Shown here piece after piece: positions 12,900 to 25,065 of a stretch of 64,000 nucleotides of DNA (its first letter is position 1; each line of letters starts with the position of its first letter). This stretch comes from Drosophila miranda (Eukaryota; Arthropoda; Insecta; Diptera; Drosophilidae). The stretch spans positions 18,975,657 to 19,039,656 of the forward strand of contig NC_046674.1 in the NCBI RefSeq assembly GCF_003369915.1, in the 5' to 3' direction. The notes beneath the pieces are model-generated. The model did no database searches, was not told the origin of the DNA, and worked only from the letters and a program-made list of their open reading frames with translations. A program made the position numbers and the translations under genes.

Positions 12900-14089
12900 A
12901 CATCCACTGATAACAGAAGCAACAAGAGATAGCACCTGTCGTCTCCGGCAAGAATCGAACATCGAACAAGCAAACCAAACCAACAAACCAACCCATACAA
13001 CAATCGAACCGCACGCACCATCCAGAACCCAGAAACAACCGAACGAACAACCATCATAAAACCCAAAAGAAAAAGAAAACTTAGGTAAAATATCTAAAAA
13101 TAAATGCCACTTAAACAAAAACAGAAACAAATAAAAATCAAAATAAAAACAGAAATACCGAACAAAATACAGAAATCCCAGCAACAAATCCATTCATTCG
13201 CTGCTAAAAATAATCTCCAGCTAATTCTAAAAATAAACATTCAACAATTTAACAATACAAATTTACTTTTAAGTACCAACAAAAAAAAAAAAACAACAAT
13301 TTCTTTGATTTTACATTTTTTTTATTGTGCGTTCAAAAATACCCAGAAAAATAGTAAAACGAAATACCAATATAATTAAATGGAATGTGCTTTTGTTTTT
13401 AGATATTTTTACGTACAAGTTTTCTCCCCCCCTTTTTTTTTTTTTTGTTGTTTGTGTACTGTTTGTACCTTATGCTTTGTTTGTTGTTTGAAAAATACTC
13501 CCCCGTACTATACCCATCAATATGTATTATGAACCATTTTTTTATTGTGAATAATATTTGTGTAGCATTCAATTAGTTCTAAGAATTGTGTGTGGCCATA
13601 TTTGAATATAATATTTGGGGAAAACCATCAAAGGGATGGGCCCATTTGACATATCCTCTGAAAAATGTGATATTTGTAATTTTATATTTGTTTTTGTTAA
13701 AGTTTTGCTCAAGAACTCTTTGAAATATTCTCTATAATTCCATGAATATATAGGAAAAATTAGAAACAAATTGAAATTATCCCCAAATTGTAATAAAATC
13801 CATTGAATATTTAGCTAAAATTTCCCCCAAGTCTACCTTACATTTCCCTCAAAGTGTCCACAAAACTCGTATCTTTAAAAGGTTGTTGCTGTGCATCTTA
13901 AAGAGTAACTTTGACCGACTTTTGGCACTGAAATTCCCACATCAGCTGTTCATCTGGCCCTCCCTGTTTCCTCCCTGCCGCCAGGCCACTCTAGTCGCAC
14001 ACGCTGCTCTCTCTCTGCCTTTCTGCCTCGCTCTCACGCACAGCTGACCCATAATTGACGCAAGCACACACACACACGCACACACTGAT

Positions 14090-14093
<4 letters not shown>

Positions 14094-14122
<29 letters not shown>
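14094..14122 (+). repeat. (GA)n tract next to a CA repeat
   Basis: About 29 bp of GA dinucleotides preceded by (CA)n from about 14,066. Same class as the 10.3-kb and 12.9-kb tracts. Confidence 0.85.
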
Positions 14123-14126
<4 letters not shown>

Positions 14127-16872
14127 GAGGCAGAGGCAGACAGATACTCTTGGAGACAGGCAGACAGACAGACATCCATCCATCGCCATCCCAAGAGCCA
14201 CAGAAAACCATTCAGAAAAGTCGTCTGGTGCTTGCGACCCACTGCCACTGCCACTGCTGTTGCTTTATTGCTTGCTTTTTGTGTGTGTGGAGTTTTCCAT
14301 TGAACTATTTTCAGGGCAAAGCACAGCACAGAGGAAGAGGCAAAGAAGTGGGAGAAAACTTCGAGACGAATCGATACTAAAAGAAGGAAAATTTTCCCAA
14401 CGATCCGCTTCGTTTGCGTGCCCCTGCCCCTGCCGCTGCTGCTGGCAGTACCCCCGAAATGCTCTTCCTGCCTGCCTCTGCCTCTGCCTCTTCAGCGGTG
14501 ACACCAGCCACACAAAAACTACAACAAATTTAAGAAAACTACGACAACAACCACACACCTCCCCTCTACCCTCTCCGCTCTACCCCTACGTCTCGTATGT
14601 CACTCAATTTCCAGAGTTCGACAGCGTTTTCGCCCAATTTATTGTGTGTTCCTCTGCTCTTTCTACTCCTACTTCTTCTTAGTCTCCTCCTCGTTCCCGT
14701 ACTCTTTCTGCGCCTCTGTCTTTTGTAAAAGAAAAGGTTCGAAGAGCAGCGAAAAAAATACCAAAAAAAAAAAAAGAAAACCCAAAGACGCAACAACAGA
14801 AAAAGGTCACTCCACACGAAACGAAGCATTACAACAACCTCAACGACCCCCGTTCCGTGCTCTCCCTCTCGGTGTCTCCCTGTTCTTGCCGTTTTTCTCA
14901 CATGCCACGCATATTTTTTCCCCCTGCCCCAACAAACCCCTCCCTCCGCACTCCGGGCCTCTACGCTCTGTTTGTAACAATGAGAAAACTCTTTGCAGAC
15001 ATTTTTTCGGTTCGCTTGTAATTCATCATCGCATCGCAAGAAGAAAAAGGTAGCAAAAGAAAAGGCAGTAGGAGAGGGAGAGGAAGAGGGCAAAAGCTGA
15101 AAGAGGCTGAAAGATGAAAGACAGAAAAAAGGTTGGAAAATCGTACGGTTAACGGGTGTGTAAGAGAACAAGAACAAGAAGAAGACAAAGAAAAAGAAAG
15201 AAAAATGCCGACCATAGGTAAAACCTTAACCCATTTTGCAAAATGTGAGATATAGTACAGGCAAAAGATACACACCGCTAAAAGATGAATTCAGAGGCAG
15301 AGCCAGAGCCAGAGCCAGAAGATACTTCACAGACAGGTAGGCGAATACACAGCTGGCATTTCAGGCAATTCCCAGGAAAACTCTCGACGGAAAACCTTTA
15401 GAAATAGATCTTCCCAGAAGGAAAGCCATTCACGAAAATATTTTCCACTTCCGTTGAACGACCAAATTTGCCTGGACTGTTCGAGAAATACAACAAGCAT
15501 CCATATACAAGAACAGCAAATGCATTTCAATAGATCTGGGAACTCATATTTTATTGGACCATGCAAAAAATACTACCCAAAATGATCGATAATGCCTGGA
15601 ATCGTCGAGAAATGGATTAGAGATATTAACATAATCCAATAAATATCTACTGCAGAGCCTATGATCATCTAGGATCTATAGGAATCCCTTCTAGAAGCTA
15701 TCCCAATAATTTCAAAACAATTTTAAACGTCAATGAACTCAAATTTCAAACTTAAAAAATCAATTTATAATCGACTGAATGCCTCGCGCTTATCGGGGGA
15801 AACCCTTAAAATCATCTAGGAAACTCTTTCGAAACATATTCCAAACAAATTTCATCATTGAATGATCATCGAATCAGGGAATATCCAGCCAGCCAGCAGA
15901 TCAATCTAACGGTTAATTAACGCCCCGAGGCTTATCTTAAACACCCTCTAAATGTCATCAAACGAACCACCACCAGCACCACCGCCCCATCAACCCGCCA
16001 AGAACGCTTCTAAGCGATACGATCCGCAGATCCCTAGGATGGGAAACTACGAGTATTGAGAGCGCGATACAACAACAATCATTCATCAATCAACCACCGA
16101 AGCAACCAAATCACAACCCATCAAGCAACCACCGAAAAGGACTTGAAAAATGTGATTGCTACCTCTCCTGCTGGCCCGCCTGCCTGCCTGCCCGCCTGCC
16201 CCTTCTCCTGTGTGTGGCAGGCAGCTACTTCCTGTTTCTGTGTGTGGCGTGGTGTGGTGTGTGCCTCATCTGTTTGCCATTTTCACACGGGAAATAAAAA
16301 TGTGATACAAACGAAGCAAATGACTGAAAAACAAAACCTAAACGCGGAAAACCATTTGCAAATCGTCAACCCTCTAGAGAGATAGAGAGGGAGGGAGCAT
16401 GCGAGAGGATTGGAGGGAGAAATATCAGAAAAGAGAGAGACAAAGAGAGAGAGAGAGAGTGGAGAAGGAAACAGAAGAAACGAAACAGTGGCGAAGAGTA
16501 GAGGAGCGTCGCATTGGATGGAAGAAGTGAAGGATGGAAGGATGTATGGATGGATGGATGGAAGGAAGGAAGGAAGGAATGACTGAATGAATGAAATGAA
16601 TATTACTCGCTTAATAAACCCATCATGATGAAACGGGGGCTGGAAATGCTACTATCGGATATGCAGCAGCAACCCCCGTAACGAAATCCACACTCGAGGG
16701 CACAACAATAGTTACATATGTAAGCCCGTAAACAGCCAAAGGCGAAGCCAATGCAACCCCTAAATCAAACAACATTTTAACCCCTCATTCAAGCAAAAAC
16801 AAAGATTGAAGGTCACACGAAGAGAGGGACAAAGACAGAGCGAGAGCGAGAGAAAGCGAGTGAAAGCTTTCT

Positions 16873-16898
16873 GTCTCTCTCTCTCTCTCTCTCTCTCT
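16873..16898 (-). repeat. (CT)n tract (GA on the minus strand)
   Basis: About 26 bp of CT dinucleotides. A GAGAGA-rich stretch also lies at 16,431-16,460. Confidence 0.85.
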
Positions 16899-19800
16899 TG
16901 ATGCATATCTTATCATGAAATTGGAATTTAATTGGGCATTAATGGGTTAAGTAGCTGACTTTTGGACGCGTGAAGCGATCTGAAGAGATCTTCTTTGTAG
17001 AAAGATCTTTGAAAATGTTTTCCTTGCAAATGCCAGTCACATGATAGATAAAAGACCCCGAACCGCAAAGAACATACTGGAAACGAAACGGAACCCCAAA
17101 GAAGAATCAAAACAAAGCGAATCCCAAACGAAAAAAAAAAATCGACTCGAAAACATTTAACGACCCAATTAAAAGCCCCTGAAACGACCGTACCTCTCTG
17201 ATATCAAAAAACTAGACCGAAACGCAACGCAACCACACATTCGCATAGATATACACAAGTACGAGTACGAGTGCGAGTATATTCCATAGTAAAATGTACA
17301 TATGCTTTATCCGTCGCCACAACAACCTAATAGATAGCACCGAACCACAGAACCACAATCGATAGGGAGCGAAACCCAGAATCAGAGACCCAAAAACCCG
17401 AAAAATCAAAGGTAACCCACAGCTCTTATCAGACTTTGGGGAATGGGACTGGGGCTGGGAATGGGAATGGGCAGAGTTTTGGTGCTGACAAGCTAATTAT
17501 AGCCACAGATCGTACGGCTATATCTATAGGAAAAACAAAAGCCAACACAATCGCATACATATCTGCTCCCTACGTTTTTCAGAGGTTCTCTGGAATACCT
17601 TTGTTCTTCTGCCACTCTCTCTGCCGCTGTTTCTTCTGGCTGGCTGTATTTGTTGGCCGACATAAATTTGCGCTTTGGTATGCAGAAAATAGTTCAGTTA
17701 TCGATAATTGCTTATCGCTGTTTACCGTTCGTTGTGTGTAGAATACAGCGCTGAACAAAATGGTGGCTGGCATTGGTGGCTGGGGTTTTTTGTGAATGGA
17801 AGTCAAGTCAAGTGCAAAGAGGGGGGCGGCAGGAGGAAGGCAGGCCATGCTGATTAGCAAAGGAAGGGAGCCATAAACTAGCTATACCATCGAAATGTTT
17901 AACAATCAAGGCCCTCTCTGGACTCTTTTTCGATGAATGAACCATCAAAATGTGTTTAAAGTCCTCTGGGCTGGCATTTTCCAGTCTCCTTGCATCCATC
18001 TGCTAGCCACTGTGCGCCTCTCTATGCTTCAAGTCCGTTCGCCTGCTTATCAGAGACGCCTCTCCGCCACTTCCTGTCCCATTTGCGCCCCGCTATCTTT
18101 ATTCCCATGTACATACATATCTATTATGGGAGGGAGACACGAGACCTTTTCGGCTTTGATGATACAATTTCTTAAACTATTTCCATTGGCAGTCACTCTT
18201 TTGGGTCTCTTTTTGTTGCAGCAGTTGATGTTGCCTCAAACTGTTGTTGCTGTTGTTGTCTCTTGTCTCTTGTCTGTTGTTTGCTGTTGCTTTTAGCGCT
18301 GTACCTTCAGTAGACATATTTTTATTCGAAAAAACTGGTTTTCAAGTACGACGTCTCAGTCTCTGTCGCTGTCGCTGCCTCTGCTGGCGATTTATGCGTT
18401 GGGTTTTGGGGCTTTGCTTCGTCGGATCGTCGGATCGTCGTTGTTTCTGTTGTTTGTTGTCGTCTCAGTCTCAGTCTCAGTCTCTTCTCTTCTTGTCCCT
18501 CTGTTGCTGCAATTTTCGTTTTGTTTTATTTTAAATTGTGATTTATGTATATTTCTCCATCTTACCTCCTCCCTCCTCCACTCTTACTGGTTGTTTGTGC
18601 AAAAATGATTGCAGCTTCTTTTTATTTTCTTCATATGTACATTTATTTCCAGTGTGTGTGTTTATATTTCTTTTTATTTGCAAGCGTTGACAGTCGCAGC
18701 CTTCGATTTATTTTTAATGTTTTATGTCTGTCGTCCGAATTGTTTATGAATTTCGTTGGGTTTTTTCTGTTGTTGCTTTGTTGCTTAATTGGCGATTAGA
18801 TAAATGCCAAAAAGCGCAATGACGACGATGACAATGGGAATAGATCCGCACGTATGGTGGAGTACCATGCCTCATGCCCCCAACCACCAACCGCTGGCAT
18901 AAATTTAGTTTCAAGCAAAAACGCACGCCACAGATAAGATAGCCCCCAAAGCAAACCGCAAAAACCTGAACCAAATCGAAGCCCGAACCAAACCGTCAGA
19001 TAGATCGTCCGTCTGTCCACAAAAAAAAAACACACACCACACAAAAGTGTTGTTAGAGGGAAGTTTTTGCACACCTTACACCACACACACACTCCATCGC
19101 TGATTGATAGGAGAGTGCAGGCAGGCAGGGGGGAGGAGCGGCGCATTGGGGCCCTCCTCCGTCCATTAGCGCTCTGATTAGCGCGTGTGTTGTAACAAGG
19201 AGGAGACCTCCCTGCCCCTCCCTGCCCTCCCTCAGTGTGGGGGAGTTGTTGCTATTAGTTTTGCTTATCGCCGCGGACCCATAGACTCACCCAACGCCCA
19301 TCAACCCAACGAATGCCCAACGAAAGCCCTCATCAGACAGCGGAAATGCTTTCGGTTACAAAACGCTTACATCGGTGCAAAATCAGGTAGACATAAACAA
19401 TGGACTGGCCATCGGAGAAGTTCAGCGATAAAATGCAACTGAAGAATGGAACAGAAAGCAAGCCGACCACACAGATACTCGTAAAACGAGAATACGACTA
19501 TCTCTTGAGAGGATAAACGAGATATGTTTACTGAAAGATCATCCAGGAGGTTTTTGTATACCTCAAAGAGTGCTCTATGGCCACAATATTCTCCTAAAGA
19601 TCATTCAAAGGGCTCAGAGGTGTTCCTCTTCGACCAGTGACTACTGTAGTTCAGTGCCCGGTGCAGTGCATTAAAGCCCATTGCCAATTGGACATTTTAG
19701 TATGCAAATTATCAGCCAAACACACACACAATCGATAGATACGGCTACGATATATGGCTTAAAACTATGGCAAATGTTTTATGGCCAACACGAAAACACA

Positions 19801-20713
19801 TTGCGTATACGCAATCTGGGGAAAGCGAGGCAGATAGGGGCTGGGACGCACAGTTTACGATTCAGGCCTGGCCAATAAATAAAATCCAGTTACAGGTGCC
19901 GAAAGCATTCATACACAAAACAAGAGACAGAGTGGAGGAAACACAACAATATTTCAAATATAACCCATGCCCCATGGTGGCACCACTCTCCTTTCCCCCC
20001 TTCCCCCATTCCCACTTTGCAACGGTGGCTGGATGGAGATGCACCACCGCAAGCGGCAAAACATTTACAAAAATCATTTTCCAAATCCGCAAAATGCAAA
20101 AGTTTGAGGGCAAACATTTTGTGTGGGGGGGGATCGAATCGTTGTTTAAGGGGGAATATGTTTTTGCACATATTTTCAGCAACAGCCCTGTGGTGCAGGC
20201 TCCGTGCCCCGTGCCCCAAACCCCTGAATGCGAAACGCTGACCATCAGTATTATTTGCATACGGATTTTTAATCAAAAATTGTGCCATTTCTTTGGATTT
20301 TTTTGTGTGTGTCTCGGTTCGATTTTTATATATTTTGTTGCATGCGCCTCATGCCACAGTGGCAAGAGTGGAATGGGGTTGCCAGAGGGTTGCTGCCGCT
20401 GCTGCTCCTGTTTCTGGTGGTTGCTGGCTTTATTTTCTGCCATCGAGAGTCTATTATGTTGATTTATTTTCATTTTTATTTTTCATTCGTAAAAGTCGAG
20501 TGGCACGGGGCAAATAAATTATGAAAAGCGATATTTAAGGGCAGAGCAAGAGTGGCAAATCGAGGGAAAATTCTGCGGGAAATTCTCCATTGGAAAATGT
20601 GAAACAAAAGGGGGGAAAATTTCTCCGGCAGAAAGTGTTGCATACCAGCAGGCGCCACCAAAATTCTATGACAGCAGAGAACCCATCATTTCGGGGACTA
20701 TCCCTTACAAAAA

Positions 20714-20728
20714 CCCCCCCCCCCCCCC
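20714..20728 (+). repeat. Poly-C run (15 C) in a C-rich block
   Basis: Uninterrupted cytosine run followed at 20,761-20,790 by [18 protein letters not shown] sequence. A potential i-motif/G-quadruplex region. Confidence 0.9.
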
Positions 20729-23700
20729 TCCATGCTCCCCTTTCTAGCACTCCTAAACAGACCCCACCCCGCCCCGCCCCACCCCAGCCCAGACAACGCT
20801 TCGTGACAGTGGAAATATGGAAAAAAAAAAAAATGAATCCGCAGACAGACGACAACTGCCATAAGAAAAAAAGCATTGAACAAAAAAAAATGATTGTTTT
20901 TTTTTGTTGGGAATTTCGTATTTTTGGAAGTGCAATGCAACGTTAGTATTTGAGGGACAGCAGCGGGTGGGTTTTAAGCATCAGTTATTCGGTGGTTCAG
21001 GGGATCAGGCAGGCCATCAGGGCGTTCAAACACCCTTGAAAAACAACTGTCAAACGCATGTCATGCGGGGGGTAGGAGGGAGAGTGCAGCGAAACAATGA
21101 AAATACCAGAAAAAGGGAGGGAAAGGGAAAGAGTGAGACAGAGCGGTGGAGAGGTGGGGCTGTGGAGAGTGTGAGGGAATGATGAGTGCCGGGACATATG
21201 TATGGAAAGGGCAACACAGAAATACGGAAAAAATACAGAAACAAAAAGTGAGAGCAAATCAAACATTTTTGATGTGTTATTGCCTTTTCTCCCCAATGCA
21301 ATGGAGGGAGGAATGGGGATGATACTATACCGCTCCACCTTTTACAGGAAAAAAATGATTTCACTCTTTGCACGAAATTGATTTTTGTCTAAAAACAATG
21401 TTCGTTCTGTCATTTGGTTCTCCACGCACGTGTCTCCACAATATTTCAGGGTCTCTCGGCTCGGCTCGGCTCGGGTCGGCACTTTTACATAATCTATATG
21501 ATGTTCCTATGTATGTGTATCGCTTGTACATAGGTACTATTACTTGTGTGTATTTCGTTGTTGTTGCTTTTGTTACATGACGCCAACTGTCGTTTGTCGT
21601 TTGTCGTTGGGTCGTCTATCGTTTGTAAAAATAAAAGCGCAAAAGCGAGAGAGACCGACCAGCACTGCCGCAACAAGAACAAACACGCAAACAATTATAG
21701 CAATAAAAACAAAAACAAAACCAAAAACAGCAACAGAAACAGAGGAAACAAGGAGCCAAATCGGAAAACAGAAAAGATAGATTGTTTTTTTAGCCACAAA
21801 AATATATATAATAGACTTTGCCAGACATCAAATCCCATAAAGGACTTTGGCCTTTTCCTTGCTGTCGCATTGACGACAAAAACTCGTATAATTCATATCG
21901 AAATAAAGCCATAAATCGTGAAAATAAAGTCAATTAAAAATCGGTGGATTAGGCCGCCCCCCGCCCCCCCTGTGTGACTACCTTTGACTACGCCTCTGGC
22001 CACTGGGCGGCTGTGGGACATACGGAAATCATTTCGTGTGCCAAATGAGAAATAATTTTTATTACCACAGCAAATCAAAGTGCGCACAAATTTACAATTA
22101 CACAAGCCCCACTAGAGAGAGAGAGAGCGCCATGCGATGGTGGGAACAGAGAGAGAGAGAAAGAGAGAGAGGGGTAGAGGTAGCCAGAGATCGTGCACTG
22201 ATTCCGATATGAAGGCAGAGCAGTATCTCCCACAGCACGTGTCGCGTCTCTCCATCGAAATGGAACGGCACCCACCTCTGAACTGCTTTACTTTGCGCTC
22301 TCCCTTTCCCTCTCTCGCTCTCCCTCTCCACTGTTTTGCTTTATTTTTATCTAATCAATGAAGAAATTTATATCTAATCAAAGTACAAAAGGCAGAAACA
22401 GACTGAGAATTCGAACAAAGCAAACGCGCGCCTTGCCGTCACATCAGAGATGTGTCTATCGTCTGTCCCTACCTCCCTCCCTCCCTCCCGCCCTGCCTCG
22501 CTCTCCCGGTGGAACACTTCTCCAACTGTCGGTGCAAGTCACATAATGAGACGATGATTATATGATCGGAAAACAACTTTGCTACCCCCCCTCCCATCAC
22601 CCTATCGTGCCACAATCTATGTGGGTTGCGTTGCTCTTTTTATCTAAGCAATGCCGAAGGTCATTTTTCACACTCGTCATATTTGATAAAGGGAAATGGA
22701 GATCGGAAATCAGAAATCTGTGCCGCATGCAGCCTTGAGGTATGCTACGGGCTAGCCTAGTCCCATGCTCCCAGGCGGCGGCTGTCCGACGACCTAATGA
22801 CCTGCTTTGCACTGCTTTATTTACCGCTCCACTCCAGTGGTTGCCTCTCCTCGCGCTCCCCAAAAGCAGCGGCAGGCAGGCAGGCAGGCAGGCAGTCTCA
22901 ATGCTAATTTATCGTCGCAGTCTCGCGGCAATCACAGGTTCAGGTTCTCCCCTCGCCACCGCCTAACTCATTCCATGCAAGGTATATCGAACCAGAGGTG
23001 GGGCCGCCACAGTTTTCTGTTCGAGTCGCTACTCCCTTGGACTGACTGCCTTACCCTAGTGTTGGTGATACCCTGCCCTCAACCTCTCGATCTTTGTAGA
23101 CTTTGCCGGGCTCTGGCTCTGGCTTTGGCTCTGGCTTTTTCGTCATGCGATTATCAGCCAATCGCTTAGCAATGTGCTATTTATTTGCATTTCGCCTTTT
23201 TGTTGTTGTTTCTCTTGATCTTGTTCTTCTTGTTGTTGTTTTTGTTGGTATTGTGTTACGTTTTGTGAGTTTTTGTTCCCGCAACTTTATTTGCTTTTGT
23301 TTTGTTGTTGCTGCTGCTGCTGCTCTGAGCTGCTTTTGTGGCTGCGATGCGCAATTATTGGGAGCGTGTTACTCTCTTTTTTTTTTTTTTGTCGGTGTGC
23401 GAGTGGAATCATCCTACCCTTTACCCACGCCACGTAGGGTGCACATGTACCGATCTTGTGGAGTACATCACTCCCTGGTCTACAATGGGTAGGGTATGCT
23501 CTGTTCAACTTGGGCTTTGTCTTCGCACTGCCATTGTCGTGCAGGTACAGTTATGCCCTCCTCTACTTATACAGGGTCTCGAAAGGGTATTCCTCGTGCC
23601 AGACTTTCCTTCGTTTAGGCTTTATTTTCGATCAAACATGTCTTGGCATCACAGTCGCTGCCTGCCAGTGCAGGGTAGCCCCACAGCCTCGACCCCCCCT

Positions 23701-24781
23701 CCCCACCCCGTTTGCACTGCGCTTTCTGTTTCTCTATTGCTTCTCATTGTTTTTATTGTCGCCTCATATGCTTTTCATATGACTTTTGTTGTTTAATGGA
23801 TGCCTGGCAAATATGCTTAATTATTTTTACCTTAAAAGTCGCGCCATCAAAACGAATGCGCGACAACAATTCCAATGAATGTGAGGTTAGGATTAGGGTT
23901 GACATTGCCTCTACCTCGCAGTCGGCCGTCGGCTGTGGAGAGATGGTTCGATTGAGTGGGCCATGGGGATGGCAGGGCAGGGCGCGGTGGAAAACAAATG
24001 TAAGCCCTGAGCCCATTTGACATTTGGGGCTTAAATGTCACAGCAAATCAAGAAAGAGAGATGGAGAATGGAGCAACAGAGACGGCATGAGCAAGTGCAA
24101 TGCAAAAGTTTGAGCAAAGAGAAGATGGTGGAGAAGCAAAATGAAAATGCAATTGGAATTGCCACAGCAACAGCAACAACAGCAACAATCATGAATGACG
24201 TTGACAATGACGATGATGGAGATATGGCTATGGGTGCGCATGATGGGGATGGTGGTTGGGGGATGGGGGATTGGGTGGATACTTTGGGAGTGAAATCACA
24301 TGAACATAAGCTCCATGGCCCCATGGCTGACATCATCGATGGAGGTCGCCGCATGAGTCAAGTTTTACCGATAAGAGTGGCCCCACACATAGATGTGGAA
24401 GAATTCCCTGAAATCTATCAGATACTCGCATGTGAGAGCGGGAAACCCCCCCCCAAAAAAACTTCTCTCGCACTTCTCTTTGGTGGCTTTTCACAGTTTG
24501 TCATACTCTCGTGTTCTCTTGAAAAACTCTCGCCAACACTTCGGTTATCAAAATTTTCGTAGTTTTAGGTTTTGGGAGACTTTCGCGCTTGCGCGGTTCT
24601 ATTTTTCATTCTGGCTAATAATGTTTGGGGAAAGGGCTGCCACGTGCTGTACGGACGAGATGCGGCAGCCGCGGCGGCAGTCACGCCCACAAAGTTATCG
24701 AAAACGAACAAAAGTCGTGCCAGAATGCCAACTAATTCGTGGTACTACCTTTGCTTGGATTATTGCAGGAAAAATGATGAA

Positions 24782-25033
24782 ATGAACCAGCAGGCGGGCT
24801 CCTCAAGGGCGCCAGCCACAGGGGGCCAAATCTCACCGCCGGGTGGCAGTAGCACAAATAACAACAACAGTCTTGATCAACAGCAGCAGCAGCAGCATCA
24901 TCTGCAACACCAGCAACAGCATCCGCAACAGCAGCAGCAGCAACAGCAGCAGTACTACAGCCAACAGCAACAGCAGCAGCATCAGTATCAGCAGCAACAA
25001 CGCGAAAGTTTTCTGGCCTACCAGCAGCAACAG

Positions 25034-25065
<32 letters not shown>

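Larger units (their letters stand above)
12682..24768 (+). other. Putative first intron of tna (gene-free)
   Basis: About 12 kb with a strong donor at its left end and a coding-exon acceptor (TTGGATTATTGCAG) at its right end. No supported gene is visible inside. It contains (GA)n or (CT)n tracts at about 12,876-12,899, 14,094-14,122 and 16,873-16,898, a 15-C run at 20,714-20,728, and several CAG/CTG-rich patches. Enhancers would be expected here, but none can be recognised by eye. Other transcription starts, for example just upstream of 24.77 kb, are possible. Confidence 0.45.

Noticed and set aside
24572-24781. Open frame running upstream into tna exon 2, suggesting a longer N-terminus
   Set aside because: It begins with TTG, not ATG, and crosses a good splice acceptor at 24,768. 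It is intronic sequence that happens to be open.
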